Shown piece after piece: positions 20,802 to 31,340 of a DNA stretch of 64,000 nucleotides. The notes under the pieces were generated by a model that worked only from the letters and a program-made list of their open reading frames with translations, did no database searches and was not told where the DNA came from. The stretch is from Symbiodinium sp. CCMP2592 (lineage: Eukaryota; Sar; Dinophyceae; Suessiales; Symbiodiniaceae), in NCBI GenBank assembly GCA_905221615.1, contig CAJNDT010006001.1, forward strand, positions 383,173 to 447,172, in the 5' to 3' direction. The translations under genes and the position numbers were made by a program. Within the stretch, counting starts at the first letter, position 1. Every line of letters starts with the position of its first letter.

Positions 20802-20865
20802 GATCATGAGACGTAGTAACTAGGGTTATAATTAAGGTAACTATACTTATTACCCCAATTAAGGT
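20795..20865 (+). mobile_element. F1 TIR element, copy e (left half only)
   Basis: CTTAAAGGATCATGAGACGTAGTAACTAGGG through CCCCAATTAAGGT; the right half is missing. Confidence 0.75.
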
Positions 20866-21018
20866 CATCGTCACCATTAACCATGTTCACTGTCAATATA
20901 TTGCCATCACTATTATTGTTGCTGTTGAGTCGACTTGTTTGTTCTTGTTCTTTGCTACTGTTGTCATCGTCATCATCATCACTACTTATTCTTGTTGTTA
21001 TCATTAATTAGTCCCCCT

Positions 21019-21108
21019 CCTCCTCCTACTCCTACTCCTGCTCCTACTACACTACTACTACTCCTCCTGCTACTGCCACCGCCACTGCCACTTCCACTGC
21101 TGCTACTG

Positions 21109-21167
<59 letters not shown>

Positions 21168-21192
21168 GCTACTGCTACTGCTACTGCTACTG

Positions 21193-21260
<68 letters not shown>

Positions 21261-21324
21261 GATACTGCTACTTCTGCTGATGCTGCTACTGCTACTGCTA
21301 CTGCTACTGCTACTGCTACTGCTG

Positions 21325-21378
<54 letters not shown>

Positions 21379-21379
21379 A
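21019..21379. repeat. (CTA/CTG)n trinucleotide array, 360 bp
   Basis: Long run of ACT with GCT interruptions. The 150-codon Leu and Ser open frames on either strand are artefacts of the repeat. Confidence 0.95.
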
Positions 21380-21545
21380 GAGCGTAGTGCATAATTGACG
21401 CTATGCATTTCCTTACTTCACATGCCCAAAACTCGAGTTTTAAGCACATGTCACTAATTCTCTGGGGGGCGTTGAATTCTGAAAACCTTGACTTAGGAAT
21501 TCTATCTTTGGGATTTGGGTTTCAGCCTGAGAGCGGGGAACTTGA

Positions 21546-21850
21546 ACATCATCAACATCATTCCTATGAGCCTTGCTTTTCCTATGAGGGCCTTGCTTTT
21601 CCTATGAGGTCCTTGCTTTTCCTATGAGGGCCTTGCTGTTCCTATGAGGGCCTTGGAATAAATTTTCAGTACTTATTTTTGGCTTGGCTTGGCTTGGGGG
21701 GGTGGGGGTTGGGGGGTTCGGGGTTGGGGGGCTGGGGGGGGTGGGGGGTTGGGGGGGTTGGGGGGGGTGGGCGGGGAACTGAGGGCCTTGGAATAAATTT
21801 TCAGTACTTATTTTTGGCTTGGCTTGGCTTGGCTTGGGGGGGGGGGGGGT
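21546..21850 (+). repeat. TTCCTATGAGGGCCTTGC tandem repeats and flanked G-rich tract
   Basis: Four to five copies of a roughly 22-bp unit (CCTTGCTTTTCCTATGAGGG) at 21565-21655. Then CCTTGGAATAAATTTTCAGT plus TACTTATTTTTGGCTTGGCT occurs twice (about 21650-21693 and 21785-21836), bracketing a TTGGGGGG-rich tract. Confidence 0.85.
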
Positions 21851-22098
21851 GGTACGACAAAAAGTCAGATGAAGCTGTTGGCATGCTCCCCAGTAAAGCT
21901 TCCTGTTCTTGCATAAAAAAGTAACTGCTGACAACACACATGATCCGACACTGCTGAGTCAACTGCCGACAACTATCCTGATCCAAAATTCAACGCACGC
22001 CTGACTGAGACAAGCCATGTCCTGCGTATATCGGAAAACACAGTGTTTTATGCGGGCGACGTGCAATACAACGCAGCGTCAAGTATGCACTACGCGCG

Positions 22099-22475
<377 letters not shown>

Positions 22476-22519
22476 AGGCTACGTCTCGCCCAGGTCAACG
22501 CAGTATCCTTTCTTGCCTG

Positions 22520-23831
22520 CGGTTATACAGGGTTTCAATGACCTCGACTGCCCAGCTCTCAGAGTCTGCACGCTCGGGGATTTTGCGATCAATGCTCCAC
22601 CTTGCTTGGAGGATCACGGGACTTATGCTATAGTAAGTAAGGTTATACGGTTATAAGTAGCTGAATTGGGGTTATCAGTATAGTTACCCTAATTGAAACC
22701 CGAGTTACTAAGTCCCATGATCCTTTATGTGCTGAATCCAACACATAGCGCGGACACCTGCAGGCACGTACAACTTGGACGTGCGGCCTCATGCGCAACC
22801 CTCGCGAATAGCCCCGGCGAAGGAGATTACTGCGGAACAGGCCAGGGAGCATTTTTTCTACTTGGAGGATCATGGGACTTGGTAAGTAAGGTTATAAGTA
22901 CCTTAATTGGGGTTGTCAGTGTAGTTACCCTTATTAAAGCCCGTGTTACTAAGTCCCCGGATCGTTTTTCTAGGACCCCCAAGAGGGACTGAGCATTTCT
23001 CCTCCCTCGCGGCAGGCGTGGCCTCGGGGGACACTCGTGAACTACTTCAGTCAACAGCGGGAGCAGCAGGCCTTTCTATGGACGAAGAAGCTTACTTAAA
23101 GGATCATGGGACTTAGTAACTAGGGTTATAATTAGGGTAACTATACTTATAACCCCAATTAAGGTACTTATAACCTTGCTTAATAAGTCCCATGATCCTC
23201 CAAGTAGAGAAGCAAAGTGGCTCTCTGCCCCCGGAGGGAGCCGTGCAGTCCTTGCCTGCTGTTGTGAAATCCTTTAACGAGATGGCCGCGGCCTCAACAG
23301 AGCCTGTAAGCCGCTCTGCATCCTTCTGAGGGGCCTTAACAATTAGAGTAGGGCTTTGGGGCCCATCATACTATACTTCGAATAAGGAACCCCCCAAAGT
23401 AGTATGCGCCTGTTTGAGGATTCCACCTACAACCTGGACATCCGCGACCACGCCGACTGCGATCGGATCCGCGTGCGTGTCATCCCGCTCATGCCTCAGC
23501 CTGTAGCGCCGCAGAAGGCGCTGCTCAGAGAAGGCTCCGGAAAGGATAGAAGTGACGGTTTGCACAGAGGGCTCGATGTAGCTCTGGAGGGTCAGTAAAG
23601 TAGACGGGGTGATTCAAGCCTTCCAGTGAGCAACGGCGACCCCAAGCTTCAAAAATTTCCTGAACTCCCAAAACCCTATTCGATCCTATTCGGCTCAGGA
23701 AGGAGGCAGGCGAGGCGGCTGATCCCGGACTATGTTCGGCCATGATGAGGATCGGATCTGCTCTGCACGGGCTAGCGGTCGAATCGCTGTGGAATGCCTG
23801 GAAGACCGCAGTGATGAGGAGGAGTTGTTCT
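22520..23831 (+). CDS. Multi-exon protein with repeated TYNLD motif, interrupted by F1 copies f, g, h
   Basis: Exon pieces: about 22529-22611 (FNDLDCPALRVCTLGDFAIN, ending CLE at F1 copy f); 22764-22867 (TYNLDVRPHAQPSRIAP, ending HFFYLE at copy g); 22974 to about 23085 (DPQEGLSISPP, then VNYFSQQREQQAFLWTKK at copy h); about 23214-23290 (QSGSLPPEGAVQSLPAVVKS, ending STEP at a GTAAG donor); 23418 on (DSTYNLDIRDHADCDRIRVR); and 23719-23831 before GTAAGT. The g junction is phase 0 with GA-AG. At h, removing one copy of AGAAGC with the element restores the frame, but its exact donor is unclear. No known domain. It may be the N-terminal half of the membrane protein that follows. Confidence 0.45.
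22605..22728 (+). mobile_element. F1 TIR element, copy f
   Basis: CTTGGAGGATCACGGGACTTA at the left and TTACTAAGTCCCATGATCCTTT at the right; interior inverse-oriented relative to copies a, b, h. Confidence 0.85.
22861..22973 (+). mobile_element. F1 TIR element, copy g (intron 22868-22973)
   Basis: Left CTTGGAGGATCATGGGACTTGG; right TTACTAAGTCCCCGGATCG, somewhat decayed. GA donor at 22868, TAG acceptor at 22971-22973, phase 0. Confidence 0.85.
23092..23207 (+). mobile_element. F1 TIR element, copy h, with a 6-bp target duplication
   Basis: AGAAGC at 23086-23091 and 23208-23213 flanks TTACTTAAAGGATCATGGG through CCCATGATCCTCCAAGTAG. This is the clearest target duplication of the family and sets the element's true ends. 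Confidence 0.85.
23329..23402 (+). mobile_element. F2 TIR element, right end lost, in an intron
   Basis: AGGGGCCTTAACAATTAGAGTAGGG then TTTGGGGCCCAT and GAATAAGGAACCCCCC. It lies in the GT-AG intron from about 23291 to 23417. Confidence 0.7.
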
Positions 23832-24056
23832 GTAAGTCACCTGCAGGCCGGGGTTTGAGAAGCGCAACACGAAGCCGCTGAACGGCCAGGAGGCCGGGAA
23901 AGCTCAGGGCTCGTAGCAGCGACGTAGCAGCTTCCTTTGCAGCTGCACGCGCACAGCTTTCCTGGATATCAGGCTCTTTCACATTCACACATTCAAGATT
24001 CAGTCAATAGCCCAGGGCCTAGGGCCTAGTCACCCCATACATGCAGCTACGTGCAG
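23832..24056 (+). other. Probable intron joining the TYNLD exons to the membrane protein
   Basis: Starts GTAAGT and ends GTGCAG. One frame of the upstream exon (SALHGLAVESLWNAWKTAV) joins in phase 0 with NNWPKTG at 24057. Confidence 0.4.
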
Positions 24057-26331
24057 AACAACTGGCCCAAGACCGGGTCGGGCATTCGTAGCCGTCCCAA
24101 CGTGATGTGCTCTGTATGTGACTTCTGCTACGGCGTCCTGCGCAATGCGTTGTGGGATGATGCTGCAGAGGCGAAAGCTGGAAGATTTGCCGCAGACTTG
24201 TCCCGACACGCGGAGGAGGAGCGCTTTTCGTCTGGTCTGGTTGGACCATACCTTGCATGGCGCTACTCTTACCTGCTGGTGGGCTTGGTCTTCGGACTGC
24301 TGCATGCAGCACTGTCATCGCCCTGGCTCAGTGACGCAGATTACAGCCTTTTCCTGCAACATCAAGTCGCGTCGACGATTCCTCGTGCCCGCTTCGTACC
24401 ACTAGTTCGTACTCTTCAGGTTATTGATGTTGCCATCTGGTGTTTAACAATTCTGGCCTGCGTTGGTACGTTGCTGGCCGTGTGCGTCGCAAGTCCCAGC
24501 AGAGCAACAGGCAGCCTAAGACTGGGCAGGCGCATAGTTTGGGCTACGTGGCTGCTCTCCTTCTTCCCTCCGTTCATGTTGTTTCTCATATTTCCTGTTC
24601 GTTCCATGGTCGACTGGAGGGCGCTCACAGCGGATGTTTGTGTGAGTTCTATCTCGGCAAGTGGCAACATGGCTGGATCCCAGCTTGTGGACAACCTGCA
24701 GGTGCTGCAGGAGGCGAGTTGGCTACTCCCAGGGCTTGTAGGGACTCAACATTTTATCTTGCCTGCAACCTTCCGGTATAGGTTTTCTTCAGCCCTTTTC
24801 TAAGTATGAGTTGGCATCGCAACAGGTTGGAGCTCTTGATGCCTCAATGCAGGGCGTCGCAAGCGATCCGTTCCAATGGTGTCTCGCCAACGGAGACAAC
24901 TGGCATGCAGTTTTCTTCAATGAGTCCGTGCCCTGCGTGTGGTCCGTGGAGGATCGCTGTCGCCAGATGAGCTGTGAGAGGCTCACATCTGGAACTGCAG
25001 CGGAAAGGCAATGTATTCAGAACTGCGTGAACTTCACTCTTGCCACGAACGGTCAGCAGGCTCGAACAACACTGACACGGCTTATGCAGGAGTGTGACGC
25101 TCAGGTTGCAAGGCGTTCCTATGCACCGCAGGCTCTGCAACAGCAGATGCGTGCCTCCTCATTGTCAGGGGAGGTCTCTCAAGCTGACCTCGTCAATGCG
25201 GTCTCGACGCTGCAAAGATTCTCCATCATGCAGCTTTCCGAGAGCACGACTTTCGCCAGCACGCAGGCCGAGTATGCCGTCGGCACCTTGTACTGAAGCG
25301 CAGCGGATCCAGTTGTCCCACTTGGTGTGTGTTGATTTCCCTGCGTCCTCCCAGTCTATCGTAAGGTTCTTGGAGGATCATGTGAACTAGTAAGTACGGT
25401 TACAAGTACCTCACTTGGGGTCATTACGTAGATTAAGATGTTATAAGTATACTTACCCTAACTTCATAACCCTTGTTACCAAGTACTAGGTCCCATGATC
25501 TTTCAAGTAGCAGGCTTCAAGTGAGAAGTTGAACCGAGGCATGCTCCTGGCAGTCATGGTTGGACAGAACATGGTATCTGCTGCACTGGGACTGGCGAAT
25601 GGCCTTGCGGAATCTCTGATCAACTTGAAGGCCATGTTTCCTGGAACCCAGGCAGGGGGCTGGTTGCTGATCCTCACAACCTTCGAAGTCCTGCCGATCC
25701 TTGGCGTTCTTCTGGTTGGCTTTTATTAACTTTTTGGGGTTCTACATTTTATATGAACTATGATGGGGAGGCTAAAAGTTTAACTTTTCGGAGGGGTTAG
25801 CCAAGGATCTACATGGTAATTTTCGCCCTCTTTCAACAGATCTTTGGTGACCCAACACTCTCGGTGGGGGTCGTGGCGGCTACACTGTATCTTACAGTCG
25901 GCATTCACACTGGATATCGTATCACAGGCACAAAGAAGGGAGTGGCTGGCAGATGGCATGTCTATCGCCACATTTGGGTGGAGTATGGCTTGCGCTTCGT
26001 TTTTGGCCTGTGCACCTTGGCTGCCTGCATCACGTGGGCTTTTCAGAAAAATTTGGACGAGTCCTTGATCACCTACATACACCAGGACTTGCTGACACCC
26101 CGTACGATTGCTGAGATCATCGCGTCGTTCTTTGCCAAAAAGGCTTTGACGGCAGTGGCCGGTACAGATGCCATGGTGTCCGCATTCGTGCAAAACGAGA
26201 CATGGCGGTTCGAGATGGAGGCACTCGAATCGAAGTCTGACTCGAAGTCTCATGCGAGAGCAGTCGCAGATCTTGTTCGACTCGGACATTTGTACAAGCT
26301 CTCTCCTACCGAAGGACTGGATGCAGAGTAA
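24057..26331 (+). CDS. Multi-span membrane protein, five exons, one intron an F1 introner
   Basis: Exons 24057-24717, 24782-25278, 25355-25375 (21 nt), 25511-25714 and 25840-26331 splice in phase to a TAA at 26329-26331. Exon 1 has a Cys pair (CSVCDFCYGVL) and membrane spans near YSYLLVGLVFGLLHAALS, TLQVIDVAIWCLTILACVGT and TWLLSFFPPFMLFLIF. Exon 2 is a Cys-rich, probably extracellular or luminal region (CLANGDNW, CVWSVEDRCRQMSCERL, CIQNCVNFTL) that includes an NFT glycosylation site. Exons 4 and 5 add spans (GWLLILTTFEVLPILGVLL, SVGVVAATLYLTVGIHTGY, FVFGLCTLAACITWAF). Introns: GT-AG 64 nt, GT-AG 76 nt, GA-AG 135 nt (F1 copy i) and GT-AG 125 nt. This is the best-resolved introner-bearing gene of the window. 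Channel-like or receptor-like in layout, but the family is not recognised. Confidence 0.65.
25369..25510 (+). mobile_element. F1 TIR element, copy i (intron 25376-25510)
   Basis: CTTGGAGGATCATGTGAACTAG at the left; CTAGGTCCCATGATCTTTCAAG at the right. The intron uses GA at 25376 and TAG at 25508-25510, phase 0 (RFLE to QASSEKLN). Confidence 0.85.
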
Positions 26332-27540
26332 TGAGGTTTAGGCAAGTCCCGAATTCAGAGTCCCAAACCAAGAACTGCTCACCTTCCTCAGAGCGCAGGG
26401 CAGCTCGAAGAGAGGCTTCAGCTTGCTGTAGTCTGCTGCCCACACAAGAAGTGGGGCATTGCGAGCATAGTGGCCCCCAAAATTGGCATGCGCAACTTGC
26501 GTGCCATGTGTCACTTCTACGGCATCTACGGTTCACCATGCCAGGGTGGAGAAGGAGACTTCAGCATGTTCGCAAGATCTGGCAAACGAGTCCACTGAAG
26601 ACCTAAGCAGCTAGCGTCCGGATGCCGCTTCCGTCCCTTCTGATGTTGTGGCTGCATGCACAGCATGACCTTGCCTGTGTCAGGTTGGAAGGCTTCCGGA
26701 AGAGGTCCTCGAGGTTTGCGCATCAGCAGTAGTTTTGCGATTCGGCAGCCAGTAAGGAACCCTTGGCGAAGCTGACCCCTCTCATACCCTGACAGCAACC
26801 CCTAGAGTACCCTTCTAGTCACCCCCATAGTCTATAGTACCATAGACCACCCTCCTGGAAACCTATGCCGGAAATGGGCCGAAGCATAGCCTGGCAGACG
26901 GATGCGACGGTAGCCGAGCCCGAGGCTGTCGAGGCACGGCCATGGCCCTTTGCAGAATCATACTACAAACTACTAACTAGGAGAATAGAGTACAAGAGTT
27001 AAAATAATAAAGTGGAGTACAATAATTAGGGTAGAACAGAGCAGCGTATGAGAATAAATTGTATAGCTGCTATGAGCAGTTCAGACAAAATAGTCAATAC
27101 TGCATGACATGCTGCAGTAGTGTAGTATAGCACAAGTAATATACTTCAATGTCATGGAAGGTAAGGTAACATACTCTATGATGGTACAAGAACAAGCACA
27201 TACTGTGATAGAATACATTTCTCGCATGATAATATGCCAGATTATCTGATGCTAGACGATATTATGCTGTAGGTTTATCGCACAAGACTACTATAGGGTA
27301 GATCAGATTCAGATGATGTTACATTGTACGACATACTGTATTAATTCCATTTTATTATACTCTGTTACACTATGTTTACTTATTATTGTAACAGATCATG
27401 TTATCAAACGATTGTTTAGTACACAATGCCGTACTATACCATGCTTTACCATGTTGTATCATGATATGTTATATGTGCAATTTCGCAGTTTTTATTTTAC
27501 ATACTTAGTCTTATAGCAGTTTATAATATATTGTAATTGT
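26332..27540. other. Intergenic or intronic, AT-rich from 26940
   Basis: 26332-26780 has short open frames with no motif. 26940-27540 is AT-rich with many TATAGTA/GTATAG words, as in the long kinase introns. No gene supported. Confidence 0.45.
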
Positions 27541-28287
27541 AGTGCTAAGTTCCAACACGTTGCTACTGCTGTTGCCGTTTCAACCTTCCTTTCTGCCTCG
27601 GAACTCATATCGGGAGCTCTGCTGCTCCACTGCACGGTACATGCATAATTTAGCCTGCCTTGCATGCGCAGGCGGCTTTTCTAGATCATGAATAGGCAAT
27701 TCACGTGCAATTCGCAACCGTTACAGGTTTTGAAATCCCCCAACCCTGTAGCAGAATCGAACTCTGAGTCGTGGTCAGGTGCTTGGCAGACATGCTCGTA
27801 TCGGGCAAGGTTCGGATCAAGTCGGAATTCCTCGGGTGAGTTGTCAGTGTCCGGAGCAGGTTTCTGGTGCCACATTCCAGAGCATGATCTCTTCGTCCGA
27901 GCCCTGGTTGTGGTATATTTGCAGTGTTCAGTCGGGCGGGCGTACTAATATTCATTCACTGATGATTTGCAGAATGCAGCTGCGTAGTCAGTAGTCTTTG
28001 CATCGGGCCTGAGCTAGGCTCCAGTTGTGGCCGTCCGCGGGGGCATCGCGGAGCTTGACATTAGTTGGGCTCCCGATTGCAGAGCTCACCAGTCTCGGTT
28101 CTTCTCATGCCGGTCGACTGGAGCGTTTTTTGTCATATTGTTTTCTGTTCATCTTTCTAATGAATTTTGTCGTACCGTTATATAATGTTATGTTTATAGT
28201 AACTTATAGTATGTTTTCTTACAGTAATTATTATAATACACTATGTTGAATAATGTGGCATACTGTGTTATGCTCTCCCTCTCGAGG
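27541..28287. other. No recognised gene
   Basis: 27680-27960 is open on both strands (for example ESNSESWSGAWQTCSYRARF), without motif support. 28130-28260 is AT-rich and intron-like. Confidence 0.35.
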
Positions 28288-28600
28288 TGGAAGCATGACT
28301 GAGCTCAAGCTCGAGGCCGACCATCGGCATCTTCAGGAAGACTTGGTACGGTTGATGATGTAAACCCTGCACTAGCATAACAAGGACTATACCATAATTT
28401 CCATAATTCCCATAGTCAAGGGTTATTACCTTAATGACCTTAGATTATTGGACTTGTGGTATAGTCCTTGTTATGGCTAATGCAGGATTTGATGCTTGAA
28501 AAACGAAACTCTGCCAGCTCCTCGCGTGAAGGCTTACAACAAGCATTGAGCATTGTAATGAAGTCTGCACCCCAACAACAAAAACCCCAAACCCTAAACC
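28288..28600 (+). CDS. Coiled-coil protein fragment, two exons around an F7 element
   Basis: After a CTCGAG acceptor the frame 28281/28288-28345 reads MTELKLEADHRHLQEDL. A GT-AG intron 28346-28486 (GTACGG to ATGCAG) joins in phase 0 to DLMLEKRNSASSSREGLQQA then LSIVMKSAPQQQ. Both halves are charged and helical, consistent with a coiled coil. The intron is filled by a TIR element whose right end supplies the CAG acceptor. Confidence 0.5.
28366..28488 (+). mobile_element. F7 TIR element
   Basis: CCTGCACTAGCATAACAAGG plus ACTATACCA at the left is matched by TGGTATAGTCCTTGTTATGG plus CTAATGCAGG at the right, about 29 bp arms. Single copy in this window. Confidence 0.8.
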
Positions 28601-29542
28601 CTGACCCTGAACCCAAACCCTATATCCTTATAGAACTCCTTTAGATCCCTTTAAAGGGACCCTTAAAGGAACCCTGAAATCAAAAACCCGAAATCCTAAA
28701 CCAAGATTCGGGGAATGTGATTGGTTCAGGCCCTGCGAGCACCCAAGGAAGAGAGGCCAGGCTCGCTGCTTTCTTTGCAGATCCTGGCTTGATGCTTATG
28801 TCTCATTGTATATAGTAGGTATTTATAGTACATATTCTAGAGTATATATTGTGCACTGCCCGTATATGTTATTTGGTATATAATCGACGAGAAAGTCTGA
28901 TATGGTTGCTAGGAGTCACCGTGTAGCGGAATCCGAGAACAGGAGCAGAGACGGGCTGCATGGGTCCTGTGCTTTCTGCACAACAAATGATGGACCATGA
29001 TGGACCCAAAAAGGACATGCGCATCAGCATTCTATAGGGATATCCCTAAATTACTGGGCTTCATTATGAGATTCTAGTTTGGCGCCCTGGTCAAGGCTGG
29101 CCTGGCCCAAGGGTACCGAAGTGATGTATTACAGCCCGGGTCTCAGCCCACACTCAAGAGTCATGGCAGGCATTCTGCATGTCGCAAGTGCTGCTGGCAG
29201 TGGTGTACAAGAAGTTCTTATCACGCCCAGGTGGCTCTCTGGGCAAGTGGATCATTGCGCATGTGGCCAGATCCCTAGCACTGCAGTGCTACGGGTCGTC
29301 TCGTTCTCGGTATTGCCATCAGCTGCAGCGAGAGCCGATGTTACGTGCGATCTAGGATGATCCAAGCAAAGACCCTCTACGCAGGGTCGTGTTTGTAAAA
29401 CCTTTGCCAAGTAAGGGCCCCCCCATGTGATTCTCCAGACTTTCAGAGCTTTGAGTCCTTTGGGAGGCCCTCAACCCTAAACCCCTAACCTCTAAACCCC
29501 TAAACCCCTAAAACCCTAAACCCTAAAATCCTAAACCCAGGA
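28601..29542. other. Non-coding with repeat pieces
   Basis: 28610-28680 CCTTTAAAGGGACCC-type repeat; 28800-28880 TATAGTA-rich; 29465-29540 CCCTAAA cluster. The open frame 29079-29360 has no motif. Confidence 0.4.
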
Positions 29543-29636
29543 GGGCTACAACCGCGGCAGTAGCACCTACAACCTGGACGTGCGCCAAGAGGCAGACCCG
29601 GAGAAGGCTCGAGAGCTCGCTCCTCCCCAGAGTCGG
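29543..29636 (+). CDS. Exon paralogous to the TYNLD exons
   Basis: After CCCAG the frame reads EGYNRGSSTYNLDVRQEADP then EKARELAPPQ. STYNLDVR is shared with 22766 and 23424, so this is a paralogous exon or a duplicated gene piece. It sits just upstream of the microsatellite that borders the LINE. Confidence 0.4.
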
Positions 29637-29665
29637 AGATTCAGATCCATAGTGTATTATTAAAA

Positions 29666-29668
<3 letters not shown>

Positions 29669-29714
<46 letters not shown>
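29669..29714. repeat. (AT)n microsatellite at the LINE 5' border
   Basis: A7-8 followed by 23 AT units. Confidence 0.95.
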
Positions 29715-29717
<3 letters not shown>

Positions 29718-29756
29718 GGGTTTCGGATCGAGCGTTGCCGTAGTCAGCGCATTGCC

Positions 29757-31340
29757 GTGGCCCCAGTGTCAGATCGTCTTGCCGCCATAGTGCTGCAACG
29801 ACATCCGCCATCACCCAGGTGGCACAGGCACGAACGAAAGCAGCGAGCAAAAGCTCGCAAGCGGATCGCCAAGGCCCGAGTCTCTGGCACCCACCCTTCC
29901 AGGCGGGACCTCATCTACCTGTGTGGTCATCACTCCAACCCGGCCTACAGAGAGTACTCTATGGGCCGCGGAAAGCCGACTGTGGGCCAGCGGAACGCAT
30001 GGCAGGCTCAGCACGGAGATCATGGACGATCACACGATGGTTATGGCTCGCATCAACAGGAGTCGTGGCACGACTGGCAGCCGGGTTGGGACAACCGCCC
30101 CCAGCCACGCAAGCCCAAGCCCGAGGCAGTTGCCTTCCCTACCTTGGAAATGATGGACCCCCGGACCTCGACAAGGGCACCACCAGCTGGACGACATGGC
30201 CAAGGTCCACGGCACGAGGAGCATGCCCCGGACAGGCAGGACTTTGCGAAGGACGCACAAAGGCTCGTAAATGCCATGCGGAGGGCGGAGACCCGTATGC
30301 GCAAGGCAGCAGAGGACAAGGAAGCCCTGGAGCAAAAGTGGCGTACCTTTCAGTCCGAGATGAAGAAGACGTTCATGAAAGAAAGAACTCGGTATATGGA
30401 CCTCACCAAGAAAAACCAGGAGGAGGCCGAGGAGCAGGCGGTGATCCGAGAGGAGGCCTTGACGGAGCTCCAGGAGGCCCTCGCGACCGGGATCTTCAAG
30501 AAGGAGGAGGACAAGCCGACGGCCGCGGATGCAGAGGCGGAGGCAGAGGGGGACAAGCTCCTTGGTGGCCCGATCGACCCGGAGGCTGGCCTGTCGGAGA
30601 TGCTCACTGGTGCCCTTGCCGGTGGCACACGACTCGGACAATCGGCACGCCGCGGCATGCTCGAGCTCATCGCGGCCCATCGTGCTGGTCAGACTGTGGC
30701 CACTCCGCCAAAGAGACGTCGCCATCGGATGCCAGAGGAAACACCACCAAGACGAGCCGGTGGAGAACGAGCCAAGGAGGAACAGGGCGACACCTACATG
30801 GGAGACAACGACCCGAGGGCACCCTATATGACATCACCGTCCGCGGCGGTACGGGCACCTTCACCGACGGAACCAACGCCGCGAACCAGATCCAAGTCCA
30901 GAGCATATGTCAAGAACCTCGGCAAGGAGCCTGTGGTCCCCCCTACCGGATCGGTGAGTCTGGGAGACAAGCTCGAAGCTGCTCGCAGAGAAGAGTTGAA
31001 CGATCGACGTCGAGCAGGCCGCCGCTACAACAAGGGTGTTTTCTCCACCTACTTCCGCGACCCGATCACGAGAACGGCGGTGCTGCACCTCTTGGACATG
31101 GAGGAATCAGCGCAGGCTGCAGTGTATGTTGGGGGATCCATTAACCCCCTCCGACATGGCGAACAGTTTGCAGCCTGTCAAAGAAGTTTGATACAAGTAC
31201 TCACAAACAATGATGTGGTTGGTTGGCAAGGAGACATCTCTGAGCGTTTCGATGATCCGTCGGAATGGCGCCCCGACACGGACCACCCGACCAACCTCAA
31301 CGGCCAGTTCATAGAGTTCCAGTCGGCCCAGCACAAATAA
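29757..31340 (+). CDS. LINE ORF1-like protein
   Basis: Open for 527 codons from the first usable Met-like start. The N-terminus is basic (RHERKQRAKARKRIAKARV), then a Gln/Gly/His/Trp-rich part. A long charged coiled coil (about residues 160-245; ETRMRKAAEDKEALEQKW) follows, then a Pro/Arg-rich linker and a C-terminal domain (YNKGVFSTYFRDPITRTAVL). Such a coiled coil with a basic part is typical of nucleic-acid-binding LINE ORF1 proteins. The frame ends at a UAA and an in-frame AUG follows immediately at 31341. Confidence 0.7.
   Translation: MAPVSDRLAAIVLQRHPPSPRWHRHERKQRAKARKRIAKARVSGTHPSRRDLIYLCGHHSNPAYREYSMGRGKPTVGQRNAWQAQHGDHGRSHDGYGSHQQESWHDWQPGWDNRPQPRKPKPEAVAFPTLEMMDPRTSTRAPPAGRHGQGPRHEEHAPDRQDFAKDAQRLVNAMRRAETRMRKAAEDKEALEQKWRTFQSEMKKTFMKERTRYMDLTKKNQEEAEEQAVIREEALTELQEALATGIFKKEEDKPTAADAEAEAEGDKLLGGPIDPEAGLSEMLTGALAGGTRLGQSARRGMLELIAAHRAGQTVATPPKRRRHRMPEETPPRRAGGERAKEEQGDTYMGDNDPRAPYMTSPSAAVRAPSPTEPTPRTRSKSRAYVKNLGKEPVVPPTGSVSLGDKLEAARREELNDRRRAGRRYNKGVFSTYFRDPITRTAVLHLLDMEESAQAAVYVGGSINPLRHGEQFAACQRSLIQVLTNNDVVGWQGDISERFDDPSEWRPDTDHPTNLNGQFIEFQSAQHK

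Noticed and set aside
23401-23598. Met at 23404 as a gene start (MRLFEDSTYNLD)
   Set aside because: The frame is better explained as an internal exon starting at 23418 after GAG, joining in phase 0 to STEP at a GTAAG donor.
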